This document shows, piece after piece, positions 43,687 through 53,300 of a stretch of 64,000 nucleotides of DNA. Location: positions 2,473,758 to 2,537,757 of the forward strand of contig NZ_CTDZ01000009.1 of assembly GCF_001375555.1 (NCBI RefSeq), given 5' to 3'. Each line of letters begins with the position of its first letter. The stretch's first letter is position 1. This stretch comes from Numidum massiliense. GTDB taxonomy: Bacteria > Bacillota > Bacilli > Thermoactinomycetales > Novibacillaceae. The position numbers were made by a program, and so were the translations under genes. The notes below the pieces were generated by a model. It was given only the letters and a program-made list of their open reading frames with translations, did not search any database and had not been told where the DNA came from.

Positions 43687-45243
43687 ATGAGCGAAAGAGA
43701 TGGCGTAACTAGGATGGGCGAACAGGGGAAACACATAGTCGTCGTCGGCGGCGGGATCAGCGGCTTGTCCGCCGCCTTTTACTTACATCAGGCGATTCGC
43801 GAAAACGATCTGCCGCATAAAGTGACGTTAGTCGAAGCGAGTGACCGCCTCGGCGGAGTCATCCGGTCGGAAGTGAGAGACGGCTTCGTCATGGAGCGCG
43901 GACCCGATTCGTTTCTGGAACGGAAAAAAAGCGGTGTAGAACTCGTCCGTGCACTCGGACTGCAAGACGAGTTAGTGCGTAATGCCACTGGCCAATCATA
44001 CTTGTTACACAGTGACCGCCTACTGCCCATTCCGGAAGGGGCGGTCATGGGAGTACCGACAAAGCTCGCTCCGTTCGTCACGACGCCGCTCGTCTCCCCG
44101 CTCGGGAAACTGCGCGCCGCAGGGGACTTGCTGTTACCGCGCACACCGCTGCAAGGCGACCAATCGGTCGGGGCGTTTTTTCGGCGCCGTCTCGGCAACG
44201 AAGTCGTCGACCGCATCATTGCGCCGCTGTTGTCCGGCGTGTATTCGACGGACATCGATCACCTTAGCTTGCAGGCGACGTTTCCACAGTTCCAACAGAT
44301 GGAGAAAAAATATCGCAGCCTCATTGTGGGGATGAAAAACAGCCGCAAACGTGGGATAACGGGAAGTGTACGAAGTGTACAGTCGAACGTACGGGGCGAC
44401 CAAGTACATCCTGACAAGGCGCAGACGCGAAACGGTCGTGGGCAGGCGGCAAGTGAGCAGCAACCGACACCGCGCGACCGTCATCGTAAGCCGCAAGGTG
44501 CCTTCCTCACGCTAAGAGGCGGGTTGCAGTCACTCGTCACAGCCTTGGAAGAGGCTTTACCCACAACGACTGTCGAAAAAAACCGGCAACTGGAACGGAT
44601 CGAAAAGGTAGGGCAGCGGTACTTCCTCTCTTTTCGCGACGGTCAAAAAGTAACGGCCGATGCGATCGTCATGTCTGTGCCGCACCATGTCACATATAAA
44701 GCGCTCGGCAACACGAGCTTTTTACAGCCCCTCCCTGGCACTAATCCGGCGAGTGCCGCCAACGTCGTAGTCGCTTACCGTGCCGACCGCGTGCGCATTG
44801 CACAGGAAGGAACCGGCTTTATCGTGCCACGTACCGAAACGGCCTACACGATTACGGCTAGTACGTGGGTACACAAAAAATGGCCGCACATGGCTCCGCC
44901 GGGTTACGCCTTGCTGCGCTGTTTCCTCGGCCGCGCGGAAGATGCGACGATCGTCGATGCCGCCGACGATGACATCGTGCAAACGGCACTCGGCGACTTA
45001 CGACGCGTCATAACGCTCAACGGCGAGCCAGAGTTTTCTGTCGTCACCCGCTGGAAAAACGCGCGGCCGCAGTACGCCGTCGGCCATCCGGCATGGCTGG
45101 CACGCCTCAAAAGCGACATGCGGCAACACTTTCCGGGTGTGGAGCTAGCCGGTGCCTCGTACGACGGCAGTGGCCTGCCCGACTGTATCGCCCAAGGAAA
45201 GCGGGCGGCGGAGACAGCACTACAGTTTGTGGGAAGTCGGTAG
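43687..45243 (+). CDS. hemY: Coproporphyrinogen III oxidase (HemY/CgoX)
   Basis: 518 residues. FAD-binding VVVGGGISGLSAAFYLH near residue 20, DRLGGVIRSEV, RGPDSFLERK, and the C-terminal second FAD segment VELAGASYDGSGLPDCIAQG. In this group it oxidises coproporphyrinogen III to coproporphyrin III for HemH. ATG 43687 has AAGGGG 6 nt upstream; longer frames run back inside hemH and are not used. Residues about 217-274 form a basic, polar insert (KNSRKRGITGSVRSVQSN...) that makes the protein some 45 residues longer than B. subtilis HemY. Last gene of the operon. Confidence 0.93.
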   Translation: MSERDGVTRMGEQGKHIVVVGGGISGLSAAFYLHQAIRENDLPHKVTLVEASDRLGGVIRSEVRDGFVMERGPDSFLERKKSGVELVRALGLQDELVRNATGQSYLLHSDRLLPIPEGAVMGVPTKLAPFVTTPLVSPLGKLRAAGDLLLPRTPLQGDQSVGAFFRRRLGNEVVDRIIAPLLSGVYSTDIDHLSLQATFPQFQQMEKKYRSLIVGMKNSRKRGITGSVRSVQSNVRGDQVHPDKAQTRNGRGQAASEQQPTPRDRHRKPQGAFLTLRGGLQSLVTALEEALPTTTVEKNRQLERIEKVGQRYFLSFRDGQKVTADAIVMSVPHHVTYKALGNTSFLQPLPGTNPASAANVVVAYRADRVRIAQEGTGFIVPRTETAYTITASTWVHKKWPHMAPPGYALLRCFLGRAEDATIVDAADDDIVQTALGDLRRVITLNGEPEFSVVTRWKNARPQYAVGHPAWLARLKSDMRQHFPGVELAGASYDGSGLPDCIAQGKRAAETALQFVGSR

Positions 45244-45365
45244 TATGTCGATAATGTCGACATTGCGTTCACTGTAAGACACAGAGCGGACGAACATAGG
45301 GGTATGGGTCGTTCATAAGCAGACACTTTGTGGGCTTTAAGCGCTATGTGAGACTGGAAAAAGCT

Positions 45366-45413
45366 AGGGGCAGCGGATCTGGGCATTAAACATTCATGCT
45401 AATGCTGCCCCTC
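45366..45413 (-). terminator. Hairpin between convergent hemY and the histidine-kinase gene
   Basis: AGGGGCAGC pairs with GCTGCCCCT around a 29-nt interior; on the minus strand AGCTTTTTCC follows. It probably ends the two-component operon and may slow transcription from hemY. Confidence 0.6.
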
Positions 45414-45436
45414 TCCATTGCTCAGTCTTTTAAATT

Positions 45437-45489
45437 GCTAAGAGGACCATTTCCTCACCTTCGCTAAGAGGGTCATTTCCTCACCTTTC
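45437..45489. repeat. 26-bp tandem duplication beside the kinase stop codon
   Basis: Two near-identical 26-27 bp units (GCTAAGAGGACCATTTCCTC... and GCTAAGAGGGTCATTTCCTC...) lie head to tail at 45437-45462 and 45463-45489, the second touching the kinase stop. Confidence 0.85.
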
Positions 45490-46669
45490 AACCTACTGAT
45501 CCCTCTGCCTTGGGCAGCTTAACGGTAAAAATCGTCTTCTCCTCATCACTGTACGCGTCGATTGTTCCGCTGTGCAGTTCGACGATACTTTTCGCAATCG
45601 CTAACCCTAAACCGGAACCTCCTCTCTCTTCCGCCCGCGATTTTTCCACACGGTAAAATCGCTCAAAAATATACGGCAAGTCTATGCTAGAAATCGCTTC
45701 GCCGTAACTGACCACGTCTACCACAACCATCCCGTTTTCCGCAAACGCATGAATATCAACATATTTCCCTTCCCTACCGTACTTAATCGCATTTGAGATT
45801 AAATTTTCAAACACCCTTGCTAATTTTTCACCGTCACCAAGTACTGTCAACAGCTCGTCCGCTATTTTTTCGCGACACACCATGCCCACTTCGGCCAGTT
45901 GCAATCGGTACTGTACGGTCAACTGCCCTAACATTTCCGCCATGTTCAGCGGCACTTTCTGCAGTTTGACACCTTTGTTTTGATATCGCGTATACTCAAA
46001 CAGATCGTCGACTAAATCGTTTAAGCGCAGCGCTTTTTCATAAGCGACTTGCGTGTAGTAGCGCAACTCGATCTCATCGCGGTAATTGTCCTGTTCTATG
46101 AGTGTCAAATAGCCGACGATGGAAGTGAGCGGCGTGCGCAAGTCGTGGGATACGTTCGTGATCAAATCGTTTTTCGCCTGCTCGGTACGCCGCTCTTCCG
46201 CCATAGCCATTTTTAACTTCGCCACGATGTCGTTCACATTTTTGGCCAAGCGTCCGAACTCATCGTTTTTCCGTACCGCAATCTGGTGGTCGAAGTTTCC
46301 TTCGGCGATGTAACCCACTTCCTCGGCGATGTCTGCAGCCATTTTTTTGTATTGTCGTTGCTTTTCCCGACGATAAAAAACGTAACTATAGCTCCCGAAA
46401 ATGCTAACAACGAATCCAAAATACAATACTGAAGCGACTCCTGAATCCGTCAAACGCTGGATATTCCCGTAACCGACGCTCTCGATGAACGAATAGTAAA
46501 CGGCTTCCAACGTCACCGAGTTTTCAATAACTAATGGGACAAAGCGCTGGATCACATACACCGTTACAAAGGTCAAGCAAGCTGACGCAGCTAACGCAAA
46601 CACGACTCTCCCTTTAGGTGCACCCTTAATCACGCTATAAACATTACTTTTCAACTTTATAACCGACAC
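45488..46669 (-). CDS. VanS-like sensor histidine kinase
   Basis: Up to 393 residues: two membrane helices (about 19-42 and 70-95) with a short outside loop of about 30 residues, a HAMP-like linker, dimerisation helix with NVSHDLRTPLTSIVGYL (phospho-His), and ATPase motifs ENLISNAIKYGREG and GGSGLGLAIAKSIVE. The small outside loop suggests it senses the membrane or a partner protein, as VanS-type and intramembrane-sensing kinases do. The frame overlaps the end of the regulator gene by 26 nt; the true start (GTG 46669 or TTG 46654) is not settled because neither has an ideal site. Confidence 0.88.
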   Translation of the reverse strand: MSVIKLKSNVYSVIKGAPKGRVVFALAASACLTFVTVYVIQRFVPLVIENSVTLEAVYYSFIESVGYGNIQRLTDSGVASVLYFGFVVSIFGSYSYVFYRREKQRQYKKMAADIAEEVGYIAEGNFDHQIAVRKNDEFGRLAKNVNDIVAKLKMAMAEERRTEQAKNDLITNVSHDLRTPLTSIVGYLTLIEQDNYRDEIELRYYTQVAYEKALRLNDLVDDLFEYTRYQNKGVKLQKVPLNMAEMLGQLTVQYRLQLAEVGMVCREKIADELLTVLGDGEKLARVFENLISNAIKYGREGKYVDIHAFAENGMVVVDVVSYGEAISSIDLPYIFERFYRVEKSRAEERGGSGLGLAIAKSIVELHSGTIDAYSDEEKTIFTVKLPKAEGSVG

Positions 46670-47342
46670 CCCATACCGTATGAATGATCTTTTCGCCGCG
46701 CGTCGCTCGTTCCAGTTTGTCGCGCAAATTGCTAATGTGTACCATCACTGTTTTACTCGATCCGTAGCTACTCTCATTCCATACGCGCTCATAAATTTCT
46801 TCCGAGCTAAACACGCGGCCGGGATGGCTGGCGAGCAAATACAAAATCGCAAATTCGCGCGCCGTCAAATTCACAGGTTGACCGTCCACTTCTACCGTAT
46901 GTTTGCTATGATTAATGACGAGCGAATGTAAGCGTATGTCGCCTGACGCCTCGCCACTGGCACCTGACGCATACGGCATCGCGGCGCGTCGCAGCAACGC
47001 TTTCACCCGCGCCACTAACTCTAGCGGGTTAAACGGTTTGACCATATAGTCGTCGGCGCCCGTCATGAGGCCGAGGATTTTGTCCATATCTTCCACTTTT
47101 GCACTCAGCATGAGAATGGGCAAGTTTCTCTCCTTGCGCACCTGCCTGCAAACTTCCAACCCATCGACTTTAGGCATCATCACATCGAGAATCATCAAGT
47201 CGATGCGCTCGGCCTCGAGTGTCGCTAACGCGTCTGCGCCATCGAAGCTTTTGTGAACGTTGTACCCTTCGTTTCGCAAATATACTTCAAGCAACTCGGC
47301 AATTTTACGATCGTCGTCGACGACTAAAATGTGCTTACTCAT
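46644..47342 (-). CDS. OmpR/PhoB-family response regulator (VanR-like)
   Basis: 232 residues: receiver domain with acidic pocket VVDDDRK, phospho-acceptor in LMILDVMMPKVDG and conserved Lys in DYMVKPFNP; then a winged-helix DNA-binding domain (LTAREFAILYLLASHPGRVFS, SKTVMVHISNLRDKLE). It pairs with the overlapping histidine-kinase gene. No target operator is evident nearby; the flanking genes (haem operon, yppC) give no clear hint of the regulon. Confidence 0.93.
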   Translation of the reverse strand: MSKHILVVDDDRKIAELLEVYLRNEGYNVHKSFDGADALATLEAERIDLMILDVMMPKVDGLEVCRQVRKERNLPILMLSAKVEDMDKILGLMTGADDYMVKPFNPLELVARVKALLRRAAMPYASGASGEASGDIRLHSLVINHSKHTVEVDGQPVNLTAREFAILYLLASHPGRVFSSEEIYERVWNESSYGSSKTVMVHISNLRDKLERATRGEKIIHTVWGVGYKVEK

Positions 47343-47550
47343 CCGCTGTCCTCTTCCTTCTCTACTTTACCTTGCTTGTTCCTTTGCTTACATTCTACCA
47401 AAATGGGGAAGCACTTTGGAACCATTGACAATTTCTCTGGTCCGTGATGGAAAAAACCGTACAGTGCAATACTAGGAGGGACGCAAGTCATTCAGACTGC
47501 GGTATTTAATCGTACGTAAGTGCCGCAAGGGATGTCGGGGGTACCGAACA

Positions 47551-48747
47551 ATGAACTGGCCGCTCTGGCGGGAACAACGTGACGAACAACTCATTAAGCA
47601 ACTGAAACGCATCTTGCAGACGTATCAGATAGCTGCAAGTGACGACCATCGGAGTAGGAACAGCTGCGCGTCCAAGGCTGTCGATCCCCCAGCAGCAAAA
47701 TTACTACTGGGCAAGGATGAAGCCCTCTCGGCGGTCGTCGCGGAAATCCGCGCACAGACAGCCGTCCGCAACCGCAACAACTTGACGCGCACGAACGCTT
47801 ACTTCGCTTACTACGAAAAATTCCCCGAAGTGCACTGGGCACTACTCGCCCATCTCGTCTCGCGCAACGGCGGTTGGAATATGACCGATTTGCGCGGGTC
47901 GTTATTGCGTCCGCTCCTTTCCGAACGGATGGCACGAGCGCTGTTCGCTATGTTTGAACGGTCGAACTGGCTCATTTTTCACGACGCGTACCCGCAGTTG
48001 TTGCTGTATGCCCATTCCGTGCGCGCACAAAAACCGCTGTTCCACTTGTTGCCGCTGTTCGGCGTCTCGCGATTCGCTATTCCCGTCTGGCAGTACTTTT
48101 GGCATAAACGGGACTCCGCTTTGCTTACAGCAGCCTTAATCGTCAACGAGCAACAGTACATTGAACAGCGGGTGATCCGTCACCCGCAGTACCGTCCGGT
48201 GCTGCAATCGGTAATGTTCAAACTTTTCACCGCCTGTGACCTGAACCAAATCGTCTTGTCGCTAGGAGAGGACGAACCGACGGCGACGCCACTAGTCGGA
48301 CGAACGATGCACAACTTTACGAACGTCGCTCACCGCATTAAAACGGGGCGGATGCTCTACCAAACGTTATTTCATCCCGCGCTATATCCGCACATATACG
48401 CATGGGCGAGTCGCTACGCACACACCGGATCGCGCGCCGACTACTTTCCACATCGCTATACGTCTTCGCCCCACCAACGAACATCAGCGCCAAAAAACAA
48501 ACCGCCCAAAATCGTCAGCCCACGCTTAACTGACACATGGGCAGACGTGACGCATCGCCCTGCTGAAGCGGGCGACTGGTACGAAGGTCCACGGAGTCTA
48601 TCTGTCCTCGTAAAAACGCCGCAGCCGTCGCCAAAAATAAAAACGTATCTCATTAGCGACGCCTACGACCGTTCCTACCGCCGGTTGCGCATCGCCGCCA
48701 GCTTAGCGCAAGTCATACGATGCATCGTCCGAACCTGGCGCAAATAG
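47551..48747 (+). CDS. yppC: DUF2515 family protein (YppC-like)
   Basis: 398 residues. Segments such as RNNLTRTNAYFAYYEKFPEVHWALLAHLVSRN and RLFAMFERSNWLIFHDAYPQ-like text correspond to the DUF2515 (YppC) family of Bacillales. No enzymatic motif is visible; function unknown. GGGGG lies 9 nt before ATG 47551. The C-terminal 90 residues (after HRYTSSPHQ) are Pro/Ser/Lys-rich and probably disordered until the last helix. Alone on the plus strand between the two-component system and the fosB cluster. Confidence 0.8.
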   Translation: MNWPLWREQRDEQLIKQLKRILQTYQIAASDDHRSRNSCASKAVDPPAAKLLLGKDEALSAVVAEIRAQTAVRNRNNLTRTNAYFAYYEKFPEVHWALLAHLVSRNGGWNMTDLRGSLLRPLLSERMARALFAMFERSNWLIFHDAYPQLLLYAHSVRAQKPLFHLLPLFGVSRFAIPVWQYFWHKRDSALLTAALIVNEQQYIEQRVIRHPQYRPVLQSVMFKLFTACDLNQIVLSLGEDEPTATPLVGRTMHNFTNVAHRIKTGRMLYQTLFHPALYPHIYAWASRYAHTGSRADYFPHRYTSSPHQRTSAPKNKPPKIVSPRLTDTWADVTHRPAEAGDWYEGPRSLSVLVKTPQPSPKIKTYLISDAYDRSYRRLRIAASLAQVIRCIVRTWRK

Positions 48748-48765
48748 TGGCGGACAAGTTCCTGG

Positions 48766-48885
48766 TTACTTTCTAACTAACTCTGTTAGCGCCTGTCCTA
48801 ATTCGGGATACTTAAACGAATATCCCGTTTCCTGCAGCCGCCGCGGCACGACGTGACATCCACCGAGTAACAAAGTTTCTACCGT
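48766..48885 (-). pseudogene. Decayed 3' end of a TIGR01777-type NAD-dependent epimerase
   Basis: In the frame overlapping the fosB stop, the minus strand reads TVETLLLGGCHVVPRRLQ followed by ETGYSFKYPELGQALTELV and a stop at 48766. This matches the C-terminus of YfhF/SDR39U1-type epimerases (pattern GxxVxPxxLxxxGFxFxYPxLxxAL). No start or upstream part of such a gene exists; the upstream DNA is fosB in another frame. It is therefore a leftover from a rearrangement that placed fosB here. Confidence 0.65.
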
Positions 48886-49310
48886 TCGATAAAAAACGTA
48901 TAGTTTTTCCCTTCGCCTTTATAACATTCGATGCGCTGCTGCAAGTTTCCTGTATGAAACTCAAACTTGTGCCCGTCGGGATCGGTAAAATAGAGCGACT
49001 TTCCTTCCCGCGCCTCATCCCGAACCCGTCCAAACATCGGTACGTTTAACGCCTCCAGTTTTTCGCGCAGACGGTCGATGTCCTCCTCCTCTACCGTAAA
49101 AGCGACATGCGTATAAGACTCGTGTATTTCCCGGCGGGGGATGTCTTCCTGCACATTTAAAGCTAGCCACAGTCCGCCTAGATCAAAGTAGGCCATGCGC
49201 TCCCCTTTAACTAACAATTTCGCACCGAAAACGGCTTTATAAAAGGTGATCGACCGCTCGAGGTTCGACACCGAGAACGTCAAGTGGTTAATACTTTTTA
49301 TCGGTTGCAT
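48879..49310 (-). CDS. fosB: Metallothiol transferase FosB (fosfomycin resistance)
   Basis: About 143 residues, the usual FosB length, from ATG 49310 with GAGGTGG 6 nt upstream; a longer frame to 49406 is not needed. Glyoxalase-fold metal ligands are in INHLTFSV (His), YTHVAFTV (His) and KFEFHTG (Glu), with SLYFTDPDGH between. FosB adds bacillithiol (or cysteine) to fosfomycin and inactivates it. It sits last in a run of minus-strand genes after the amidohydrolase, 96 nt downstream, and its stop overlaps a decayed epimerase end. Confidence 0.92.
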   Translation of the reverse strand: MQPIKSINHLTFSVSNLERSITFYKAVFGAKLLVKGERMAYFDLGGLWLALNVQEDIPRREIHESYTHVAFTVEEEDIDRLREKLEALNVPMFGRVRDEAREGKSLYFTDPDGHKFEFHTGNLQQRIECYKGEGKNYTFFIER

Positions 49311-49406
49311 GTTACGCCACCTCTCCCTTATAACGTACGTATTGTGATTGCACGAAAGGGCATGATCATTACTTGCTAGCAACTGCCCACCCACTAGTCC
49401 GCCCAC

Positions 49407-50264
49407 TTACTTCAAAAACGACCTAATCTTCGGAAACACGCGCAAGGCGTTATTGTAAAATACGTCGTCGTGGCGGGTAAGCGGAATGAGGCGCGAAATT
49501 AAGTTGACGTACGGTTGCACTTGCACGAGCGGCCAGTCCGTGCCGAATAAAAACTTCGTATAGTCGTCGGCGTACGCTAACGCGTGTCGCAAATGGTGTA
49601 AAAACAGCGGCGATTGCTCGTGCCTAAGCACTTCGCGCGTATCGCCGACGATAATGCCGGATAAATCGGCGAAGACGTTACGATTTTTGTAGACGATTTC
49701 TACCGCGTCCAACACCCACGGGTCGCCGAGATGGGCAATCATAAACGTCACGTCACGGTGCTTAACCGCCACTTCATCGATCGTTAGCGGGTGGGAATAC
49801 TTGAGCAATCCGCGCTCGGCATACGTATCGCCTGCGTGAAAGACGACCGGCACGCCGTACTTAGCCGCAAGTTCGTAAATCGGCTCGTACACCTCGTCAT
49901 ACGCATAAAAAGGATAGTAACCGAGGTAGATTTTTAAACCGACGACGTGCGGCTTTTGCAGGTCTTTCTCAACTTGTTGTAAATGTTCGCCCGTCAGTTG
50001 ATGCGGGTTTATGCCGAGGCAATACACGATGTTAGCCGGTAGCCCCTGCTCCAAGTCGAGTCCCATCGGCGTAGGCGCAGACGGGTCGGGGAAGGCCCCA
50101 GTCTCACTTTCCGTCACGCCCATGCCGATCCCGAGCACGATCCCCGCCTCCGCGTATTCTTGCGCTAACCCTTTGCCGCTGTAGTTTAAAAACGACAGAT
50201 CGCGCGCCGTCTGCTTAAAGCTGTCAATATTCGAAAAGTGCATGTGTGCGTCAATGATTTTCAC
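49407..50264 (-). CDS. Amidohydrolase-family metal-dependent hydrolase
   Basis: 285 residues of a TIM-barrel hydrolase (Amidohydro_2-like). Metal ligand segments: IDAHMHF at the N-terminus, VVFHAGDTY, MIAHLGDPW and FLFGTDWPLVQ near the C-terminus. The family includes decarboxylases and hydrolases; the substrate is unknown. GTG 50264 follows AAGGTGGGG by 5 nt. It lies 108 nt downstream of the large GNAT fusion gene on the same strand, and may share its transcript. Confidence 0.85.
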   Translation of the reverse strand: MKIIDAHMHFSNIDSFKQTARDLSFLNYSGKGLAQEYAEAGIVLGIGMGVTESETGAFPDPSAPTPMGLDLEQGLPANIVYCLGINPHQLTGEHLQQVEKDLQKPHVVGLKIYLGYYPFYAYDEVYEPIYELAAKYGVPVVFHAGDTYAERGLLKYSHPLTIDEVAVKHRDVTFMIAHLGDPWVLDAVEIVYKNRNVFADLSGIIVGDTREVLRHEQSPLFLHHLRHALAYADDYTKFLFGTDWPLVQVQPYVNLISRLIPLTRHDDVFYNNALRVFPKIRSFLK

Positions 50265-50372
50265 TTGCGCCCCACCTTCCGCATAGATTTGTCTATCTTA
50301 CTCGTGTAACCTTTTCACGGTTCAATGACCAATCTCCTCTTAGCCTGATCATTTTCCGCACCGACCAAACCT

Positions 50373-53300
50373 TTATTCATCAAAGCGAAGACGCTTCAGA
50401 TCGTGCAACTCTTCCTCATTAAACACGCGGTCAGACAGCAGCAAAAAACTCGGCTGCAACCTCTGCACGGAACCGTCGGCCGCACGCACACGACGCATAA
50501 AAGTCATTTCACACACCTCTTCGTGCAAATAGACGCGGTTGTGCGGAGTCACCCTCGGATCAATGAGATGGAGGACATCTGTGTGTGTATTTGCAGAAAT
50601 TAAGATATGTGATCGGTCGAGTAGCACACGACTTCCGTTGAGATAATATGCCGTGCTGTCATCGCGATCGGACGTCGCGATGCGCATCGCCGCATAGTCG
50701 TCGCTACTTTTAATGCTGAGCAACGTATGCACATCGCTCGACAAAAATGTCCCCGTTCGCTGCTCAAATTCGACCCACATCGCCACGAGGGGGATCCCCG
50801 GCAACAGCATAGCGTACTGTGCATACGTCAATCCTTTATAACGCTTGTGTGCGCTTAGCTGAACCGTCAATTTAATTCCTTGCCACGCATTGCCGAACGA
50901 ATCTTCCCGCGTCACAAATTCAGCTTGCCGCTCTTCTTTTAACTGTGAATGCGGCGTCAACTGTTTCAGCGCCGTACGCAAACCGCCCATCCACGGGTTC
51001 CACCAATGTTTCGGTCGCAACGTCGGATAGGTGTGATCGAACCATTCGCGACCGTTATAGCAAAGTGAGTAGACAGATGGATAAAAGGCAGGTGCCGCCT
51101 TCAACGCGATCACGCCGTTGTCGACGCAGTAATTTTCATAGCCGTCTGCCTCAAAGCGCTCGACGCGAATCGGTTCCTTTCCTTGCCGGAACAACACGCG
51201 CCGCAATGTCTCTTTTTTTGCCGCAAAATCAGTCGTTACGGCTAACCGTGCACACGTCTCTGGGGCAGGAAGCGTAAAGTGAGCCGCCCGGCACTCATCG
51301 GCTTCACGAAAGGACTGCACGAGCTGCTCATCGCCATCTCCAACCATCCGCTCCTTGTCAGCTGTCCACTCGCCACAATCGACCTTTCTGCCAATATTCT
51401 CCTCCTCGGTACAGGCGATCCTCTCGTCACAGTTCACCTGCTCTACCGCAATCGTTCCCTGGAAAAACTCGCGTTTCTCCCCGCCAACATTAAGCTCGTA
51501 GTCCGTTTGCGCCGCGCGCAAAAACGGATTGCCCGCATTGGCGGACAACGCTAACGGTTCGACCGGCTGAATGCTCGTGTGAACGTGTTCGTCAGCAGTC
51601 GCGTACTCGCTACCGCTAAGGAACGGGGCGCTACGATGTGCATCGCCGTGAAAATCATCGTCACTACGAAAGGCTGTGTCACCATTCCCTACTTGCTGCA
51701 CAGCGAACGCGCGAAACGCTTCCCACGTCGGAAACGCAGCGATTGAAATCGTCACGGGAGGCGTCGTTACTGTCTCTTTCGCACCGATTTTGCCGACGTA
51801 CGAATCAAGTGCTAAAAACCAGTCTTGTATGAGGACGCGCGACGACGCTGGCCAACACACTCCGCACGGTCTTCCTGTTTTTTGTGCAAACAGCCAGTTT
51901 TCACTCAACTTGTCGAAATTCCAGTAATCCGCATCATCCCCGTCGTTTGCGTTAATGACGACAATGTTGCCGTCGTAAGGAATGACGCCGTCATACAAGT
52001 CGTGATAAAACGGATCGCGTACATAAACCGCTTCGCGCCTTTCTTCATCGCCGTCGTTATAAAGTTCAACGTAACGTTCCACCAGTCCCTCAGCGAATAA
52101 CGTGACGACAGCGGTAAGGTGCAATCCCGTAAAGCGCTTCGAGTGATACGTCGCACGCATGACAGCCGCCGTGCCGTTTTCGGAAAAAGTTACCGCAACC
52201 GGCCGTTGTTTTTCGATCTCGTCTGAGTACGGTTTCCCCAGTTTTGGCGGTAAGAAAAACGTCGATACATCGTGTGACTCGCCATGTGCCGGAAAAGTAA
52301 AACCGTCGTCTTTATTCATCGTCACCCGGTACGGCCCGTTATACAAATAGTAATACTCCTCGTCTTCATACAAAAAGCGTGCGCCAAACCCAGGAAACGG
52401 CACTGCGATTTTTTTCTCGAACACGTATGCCTCATTGTCAGAAGGACTCACTTGCACCTCGATCTTTTGTTCGTAAACGCCGAACCCCGTTAACGCGAAG
52501 GACACAGGCAGTGACAGTTTTTCCTGCCCAGCTAACGTCACGCTAAAGTCCGTCTGCGCAAACTGAATAAACGAACGGTGCGGAAGTGTAAAGTGGAACG
52601 CCGTCTCTTCCAGAGCGTTGTTTTCGAGGTCGAGGTAAAAGACTCCTTCCCCTTTGTGACAGAGCGACAGCGGCTGTTGTCCCTTCATTTGTAGCGGAAA
52701 TTTCGGGGCAATTCCAAGCTTAAACAACACTTTTTTTCCGTTAATGCACAGTTCGGTGACGACGGCCGGATGCGTCTTCCACTGGTGCGGTTCTTCTTCA
52801 ACCGCTCCGACGTGAAACGTGCCGCATACCGTGATGTCATCCGTTACATCGACCGTTTCAGAAAACGAATAAGTAATATTTTTATTATTGCATCCAGACA
52901 GAGCCACTTGTAACGGTTGCCCCGTCTTGTTCACGATCCGATACGCAATCTCATAGTCGCGCCCGAAGACGAGCGCGTTGTTTTCAACTGTCGCTTCGAT
53001 TAAATAGTCATCCGTTTCAATGAGCCTTAGGCCCCGTCCACTACGTTCAAACTCCATGCGTAAGGAACGTCCGTCTTTTTCCCAGCGATATTCAAAAAAG
53101 TCGAAGCCATTTTGTTTCCGTCCGTCCGGCTTCACTTCAATCGGTCGTACGCTGTCGTCGTACCAATCGGCAGTGGCGAAAAAGGGCTGTACCGCCTCAG
53201 TCTGCACAACCGTCGGAATGAAATTCATCAAATGAGTCGTATCGTCCCGCTCTTCCCAAAAGAAACCACACTTTTTGTATAGTGGCACTGCTTTTGTATT

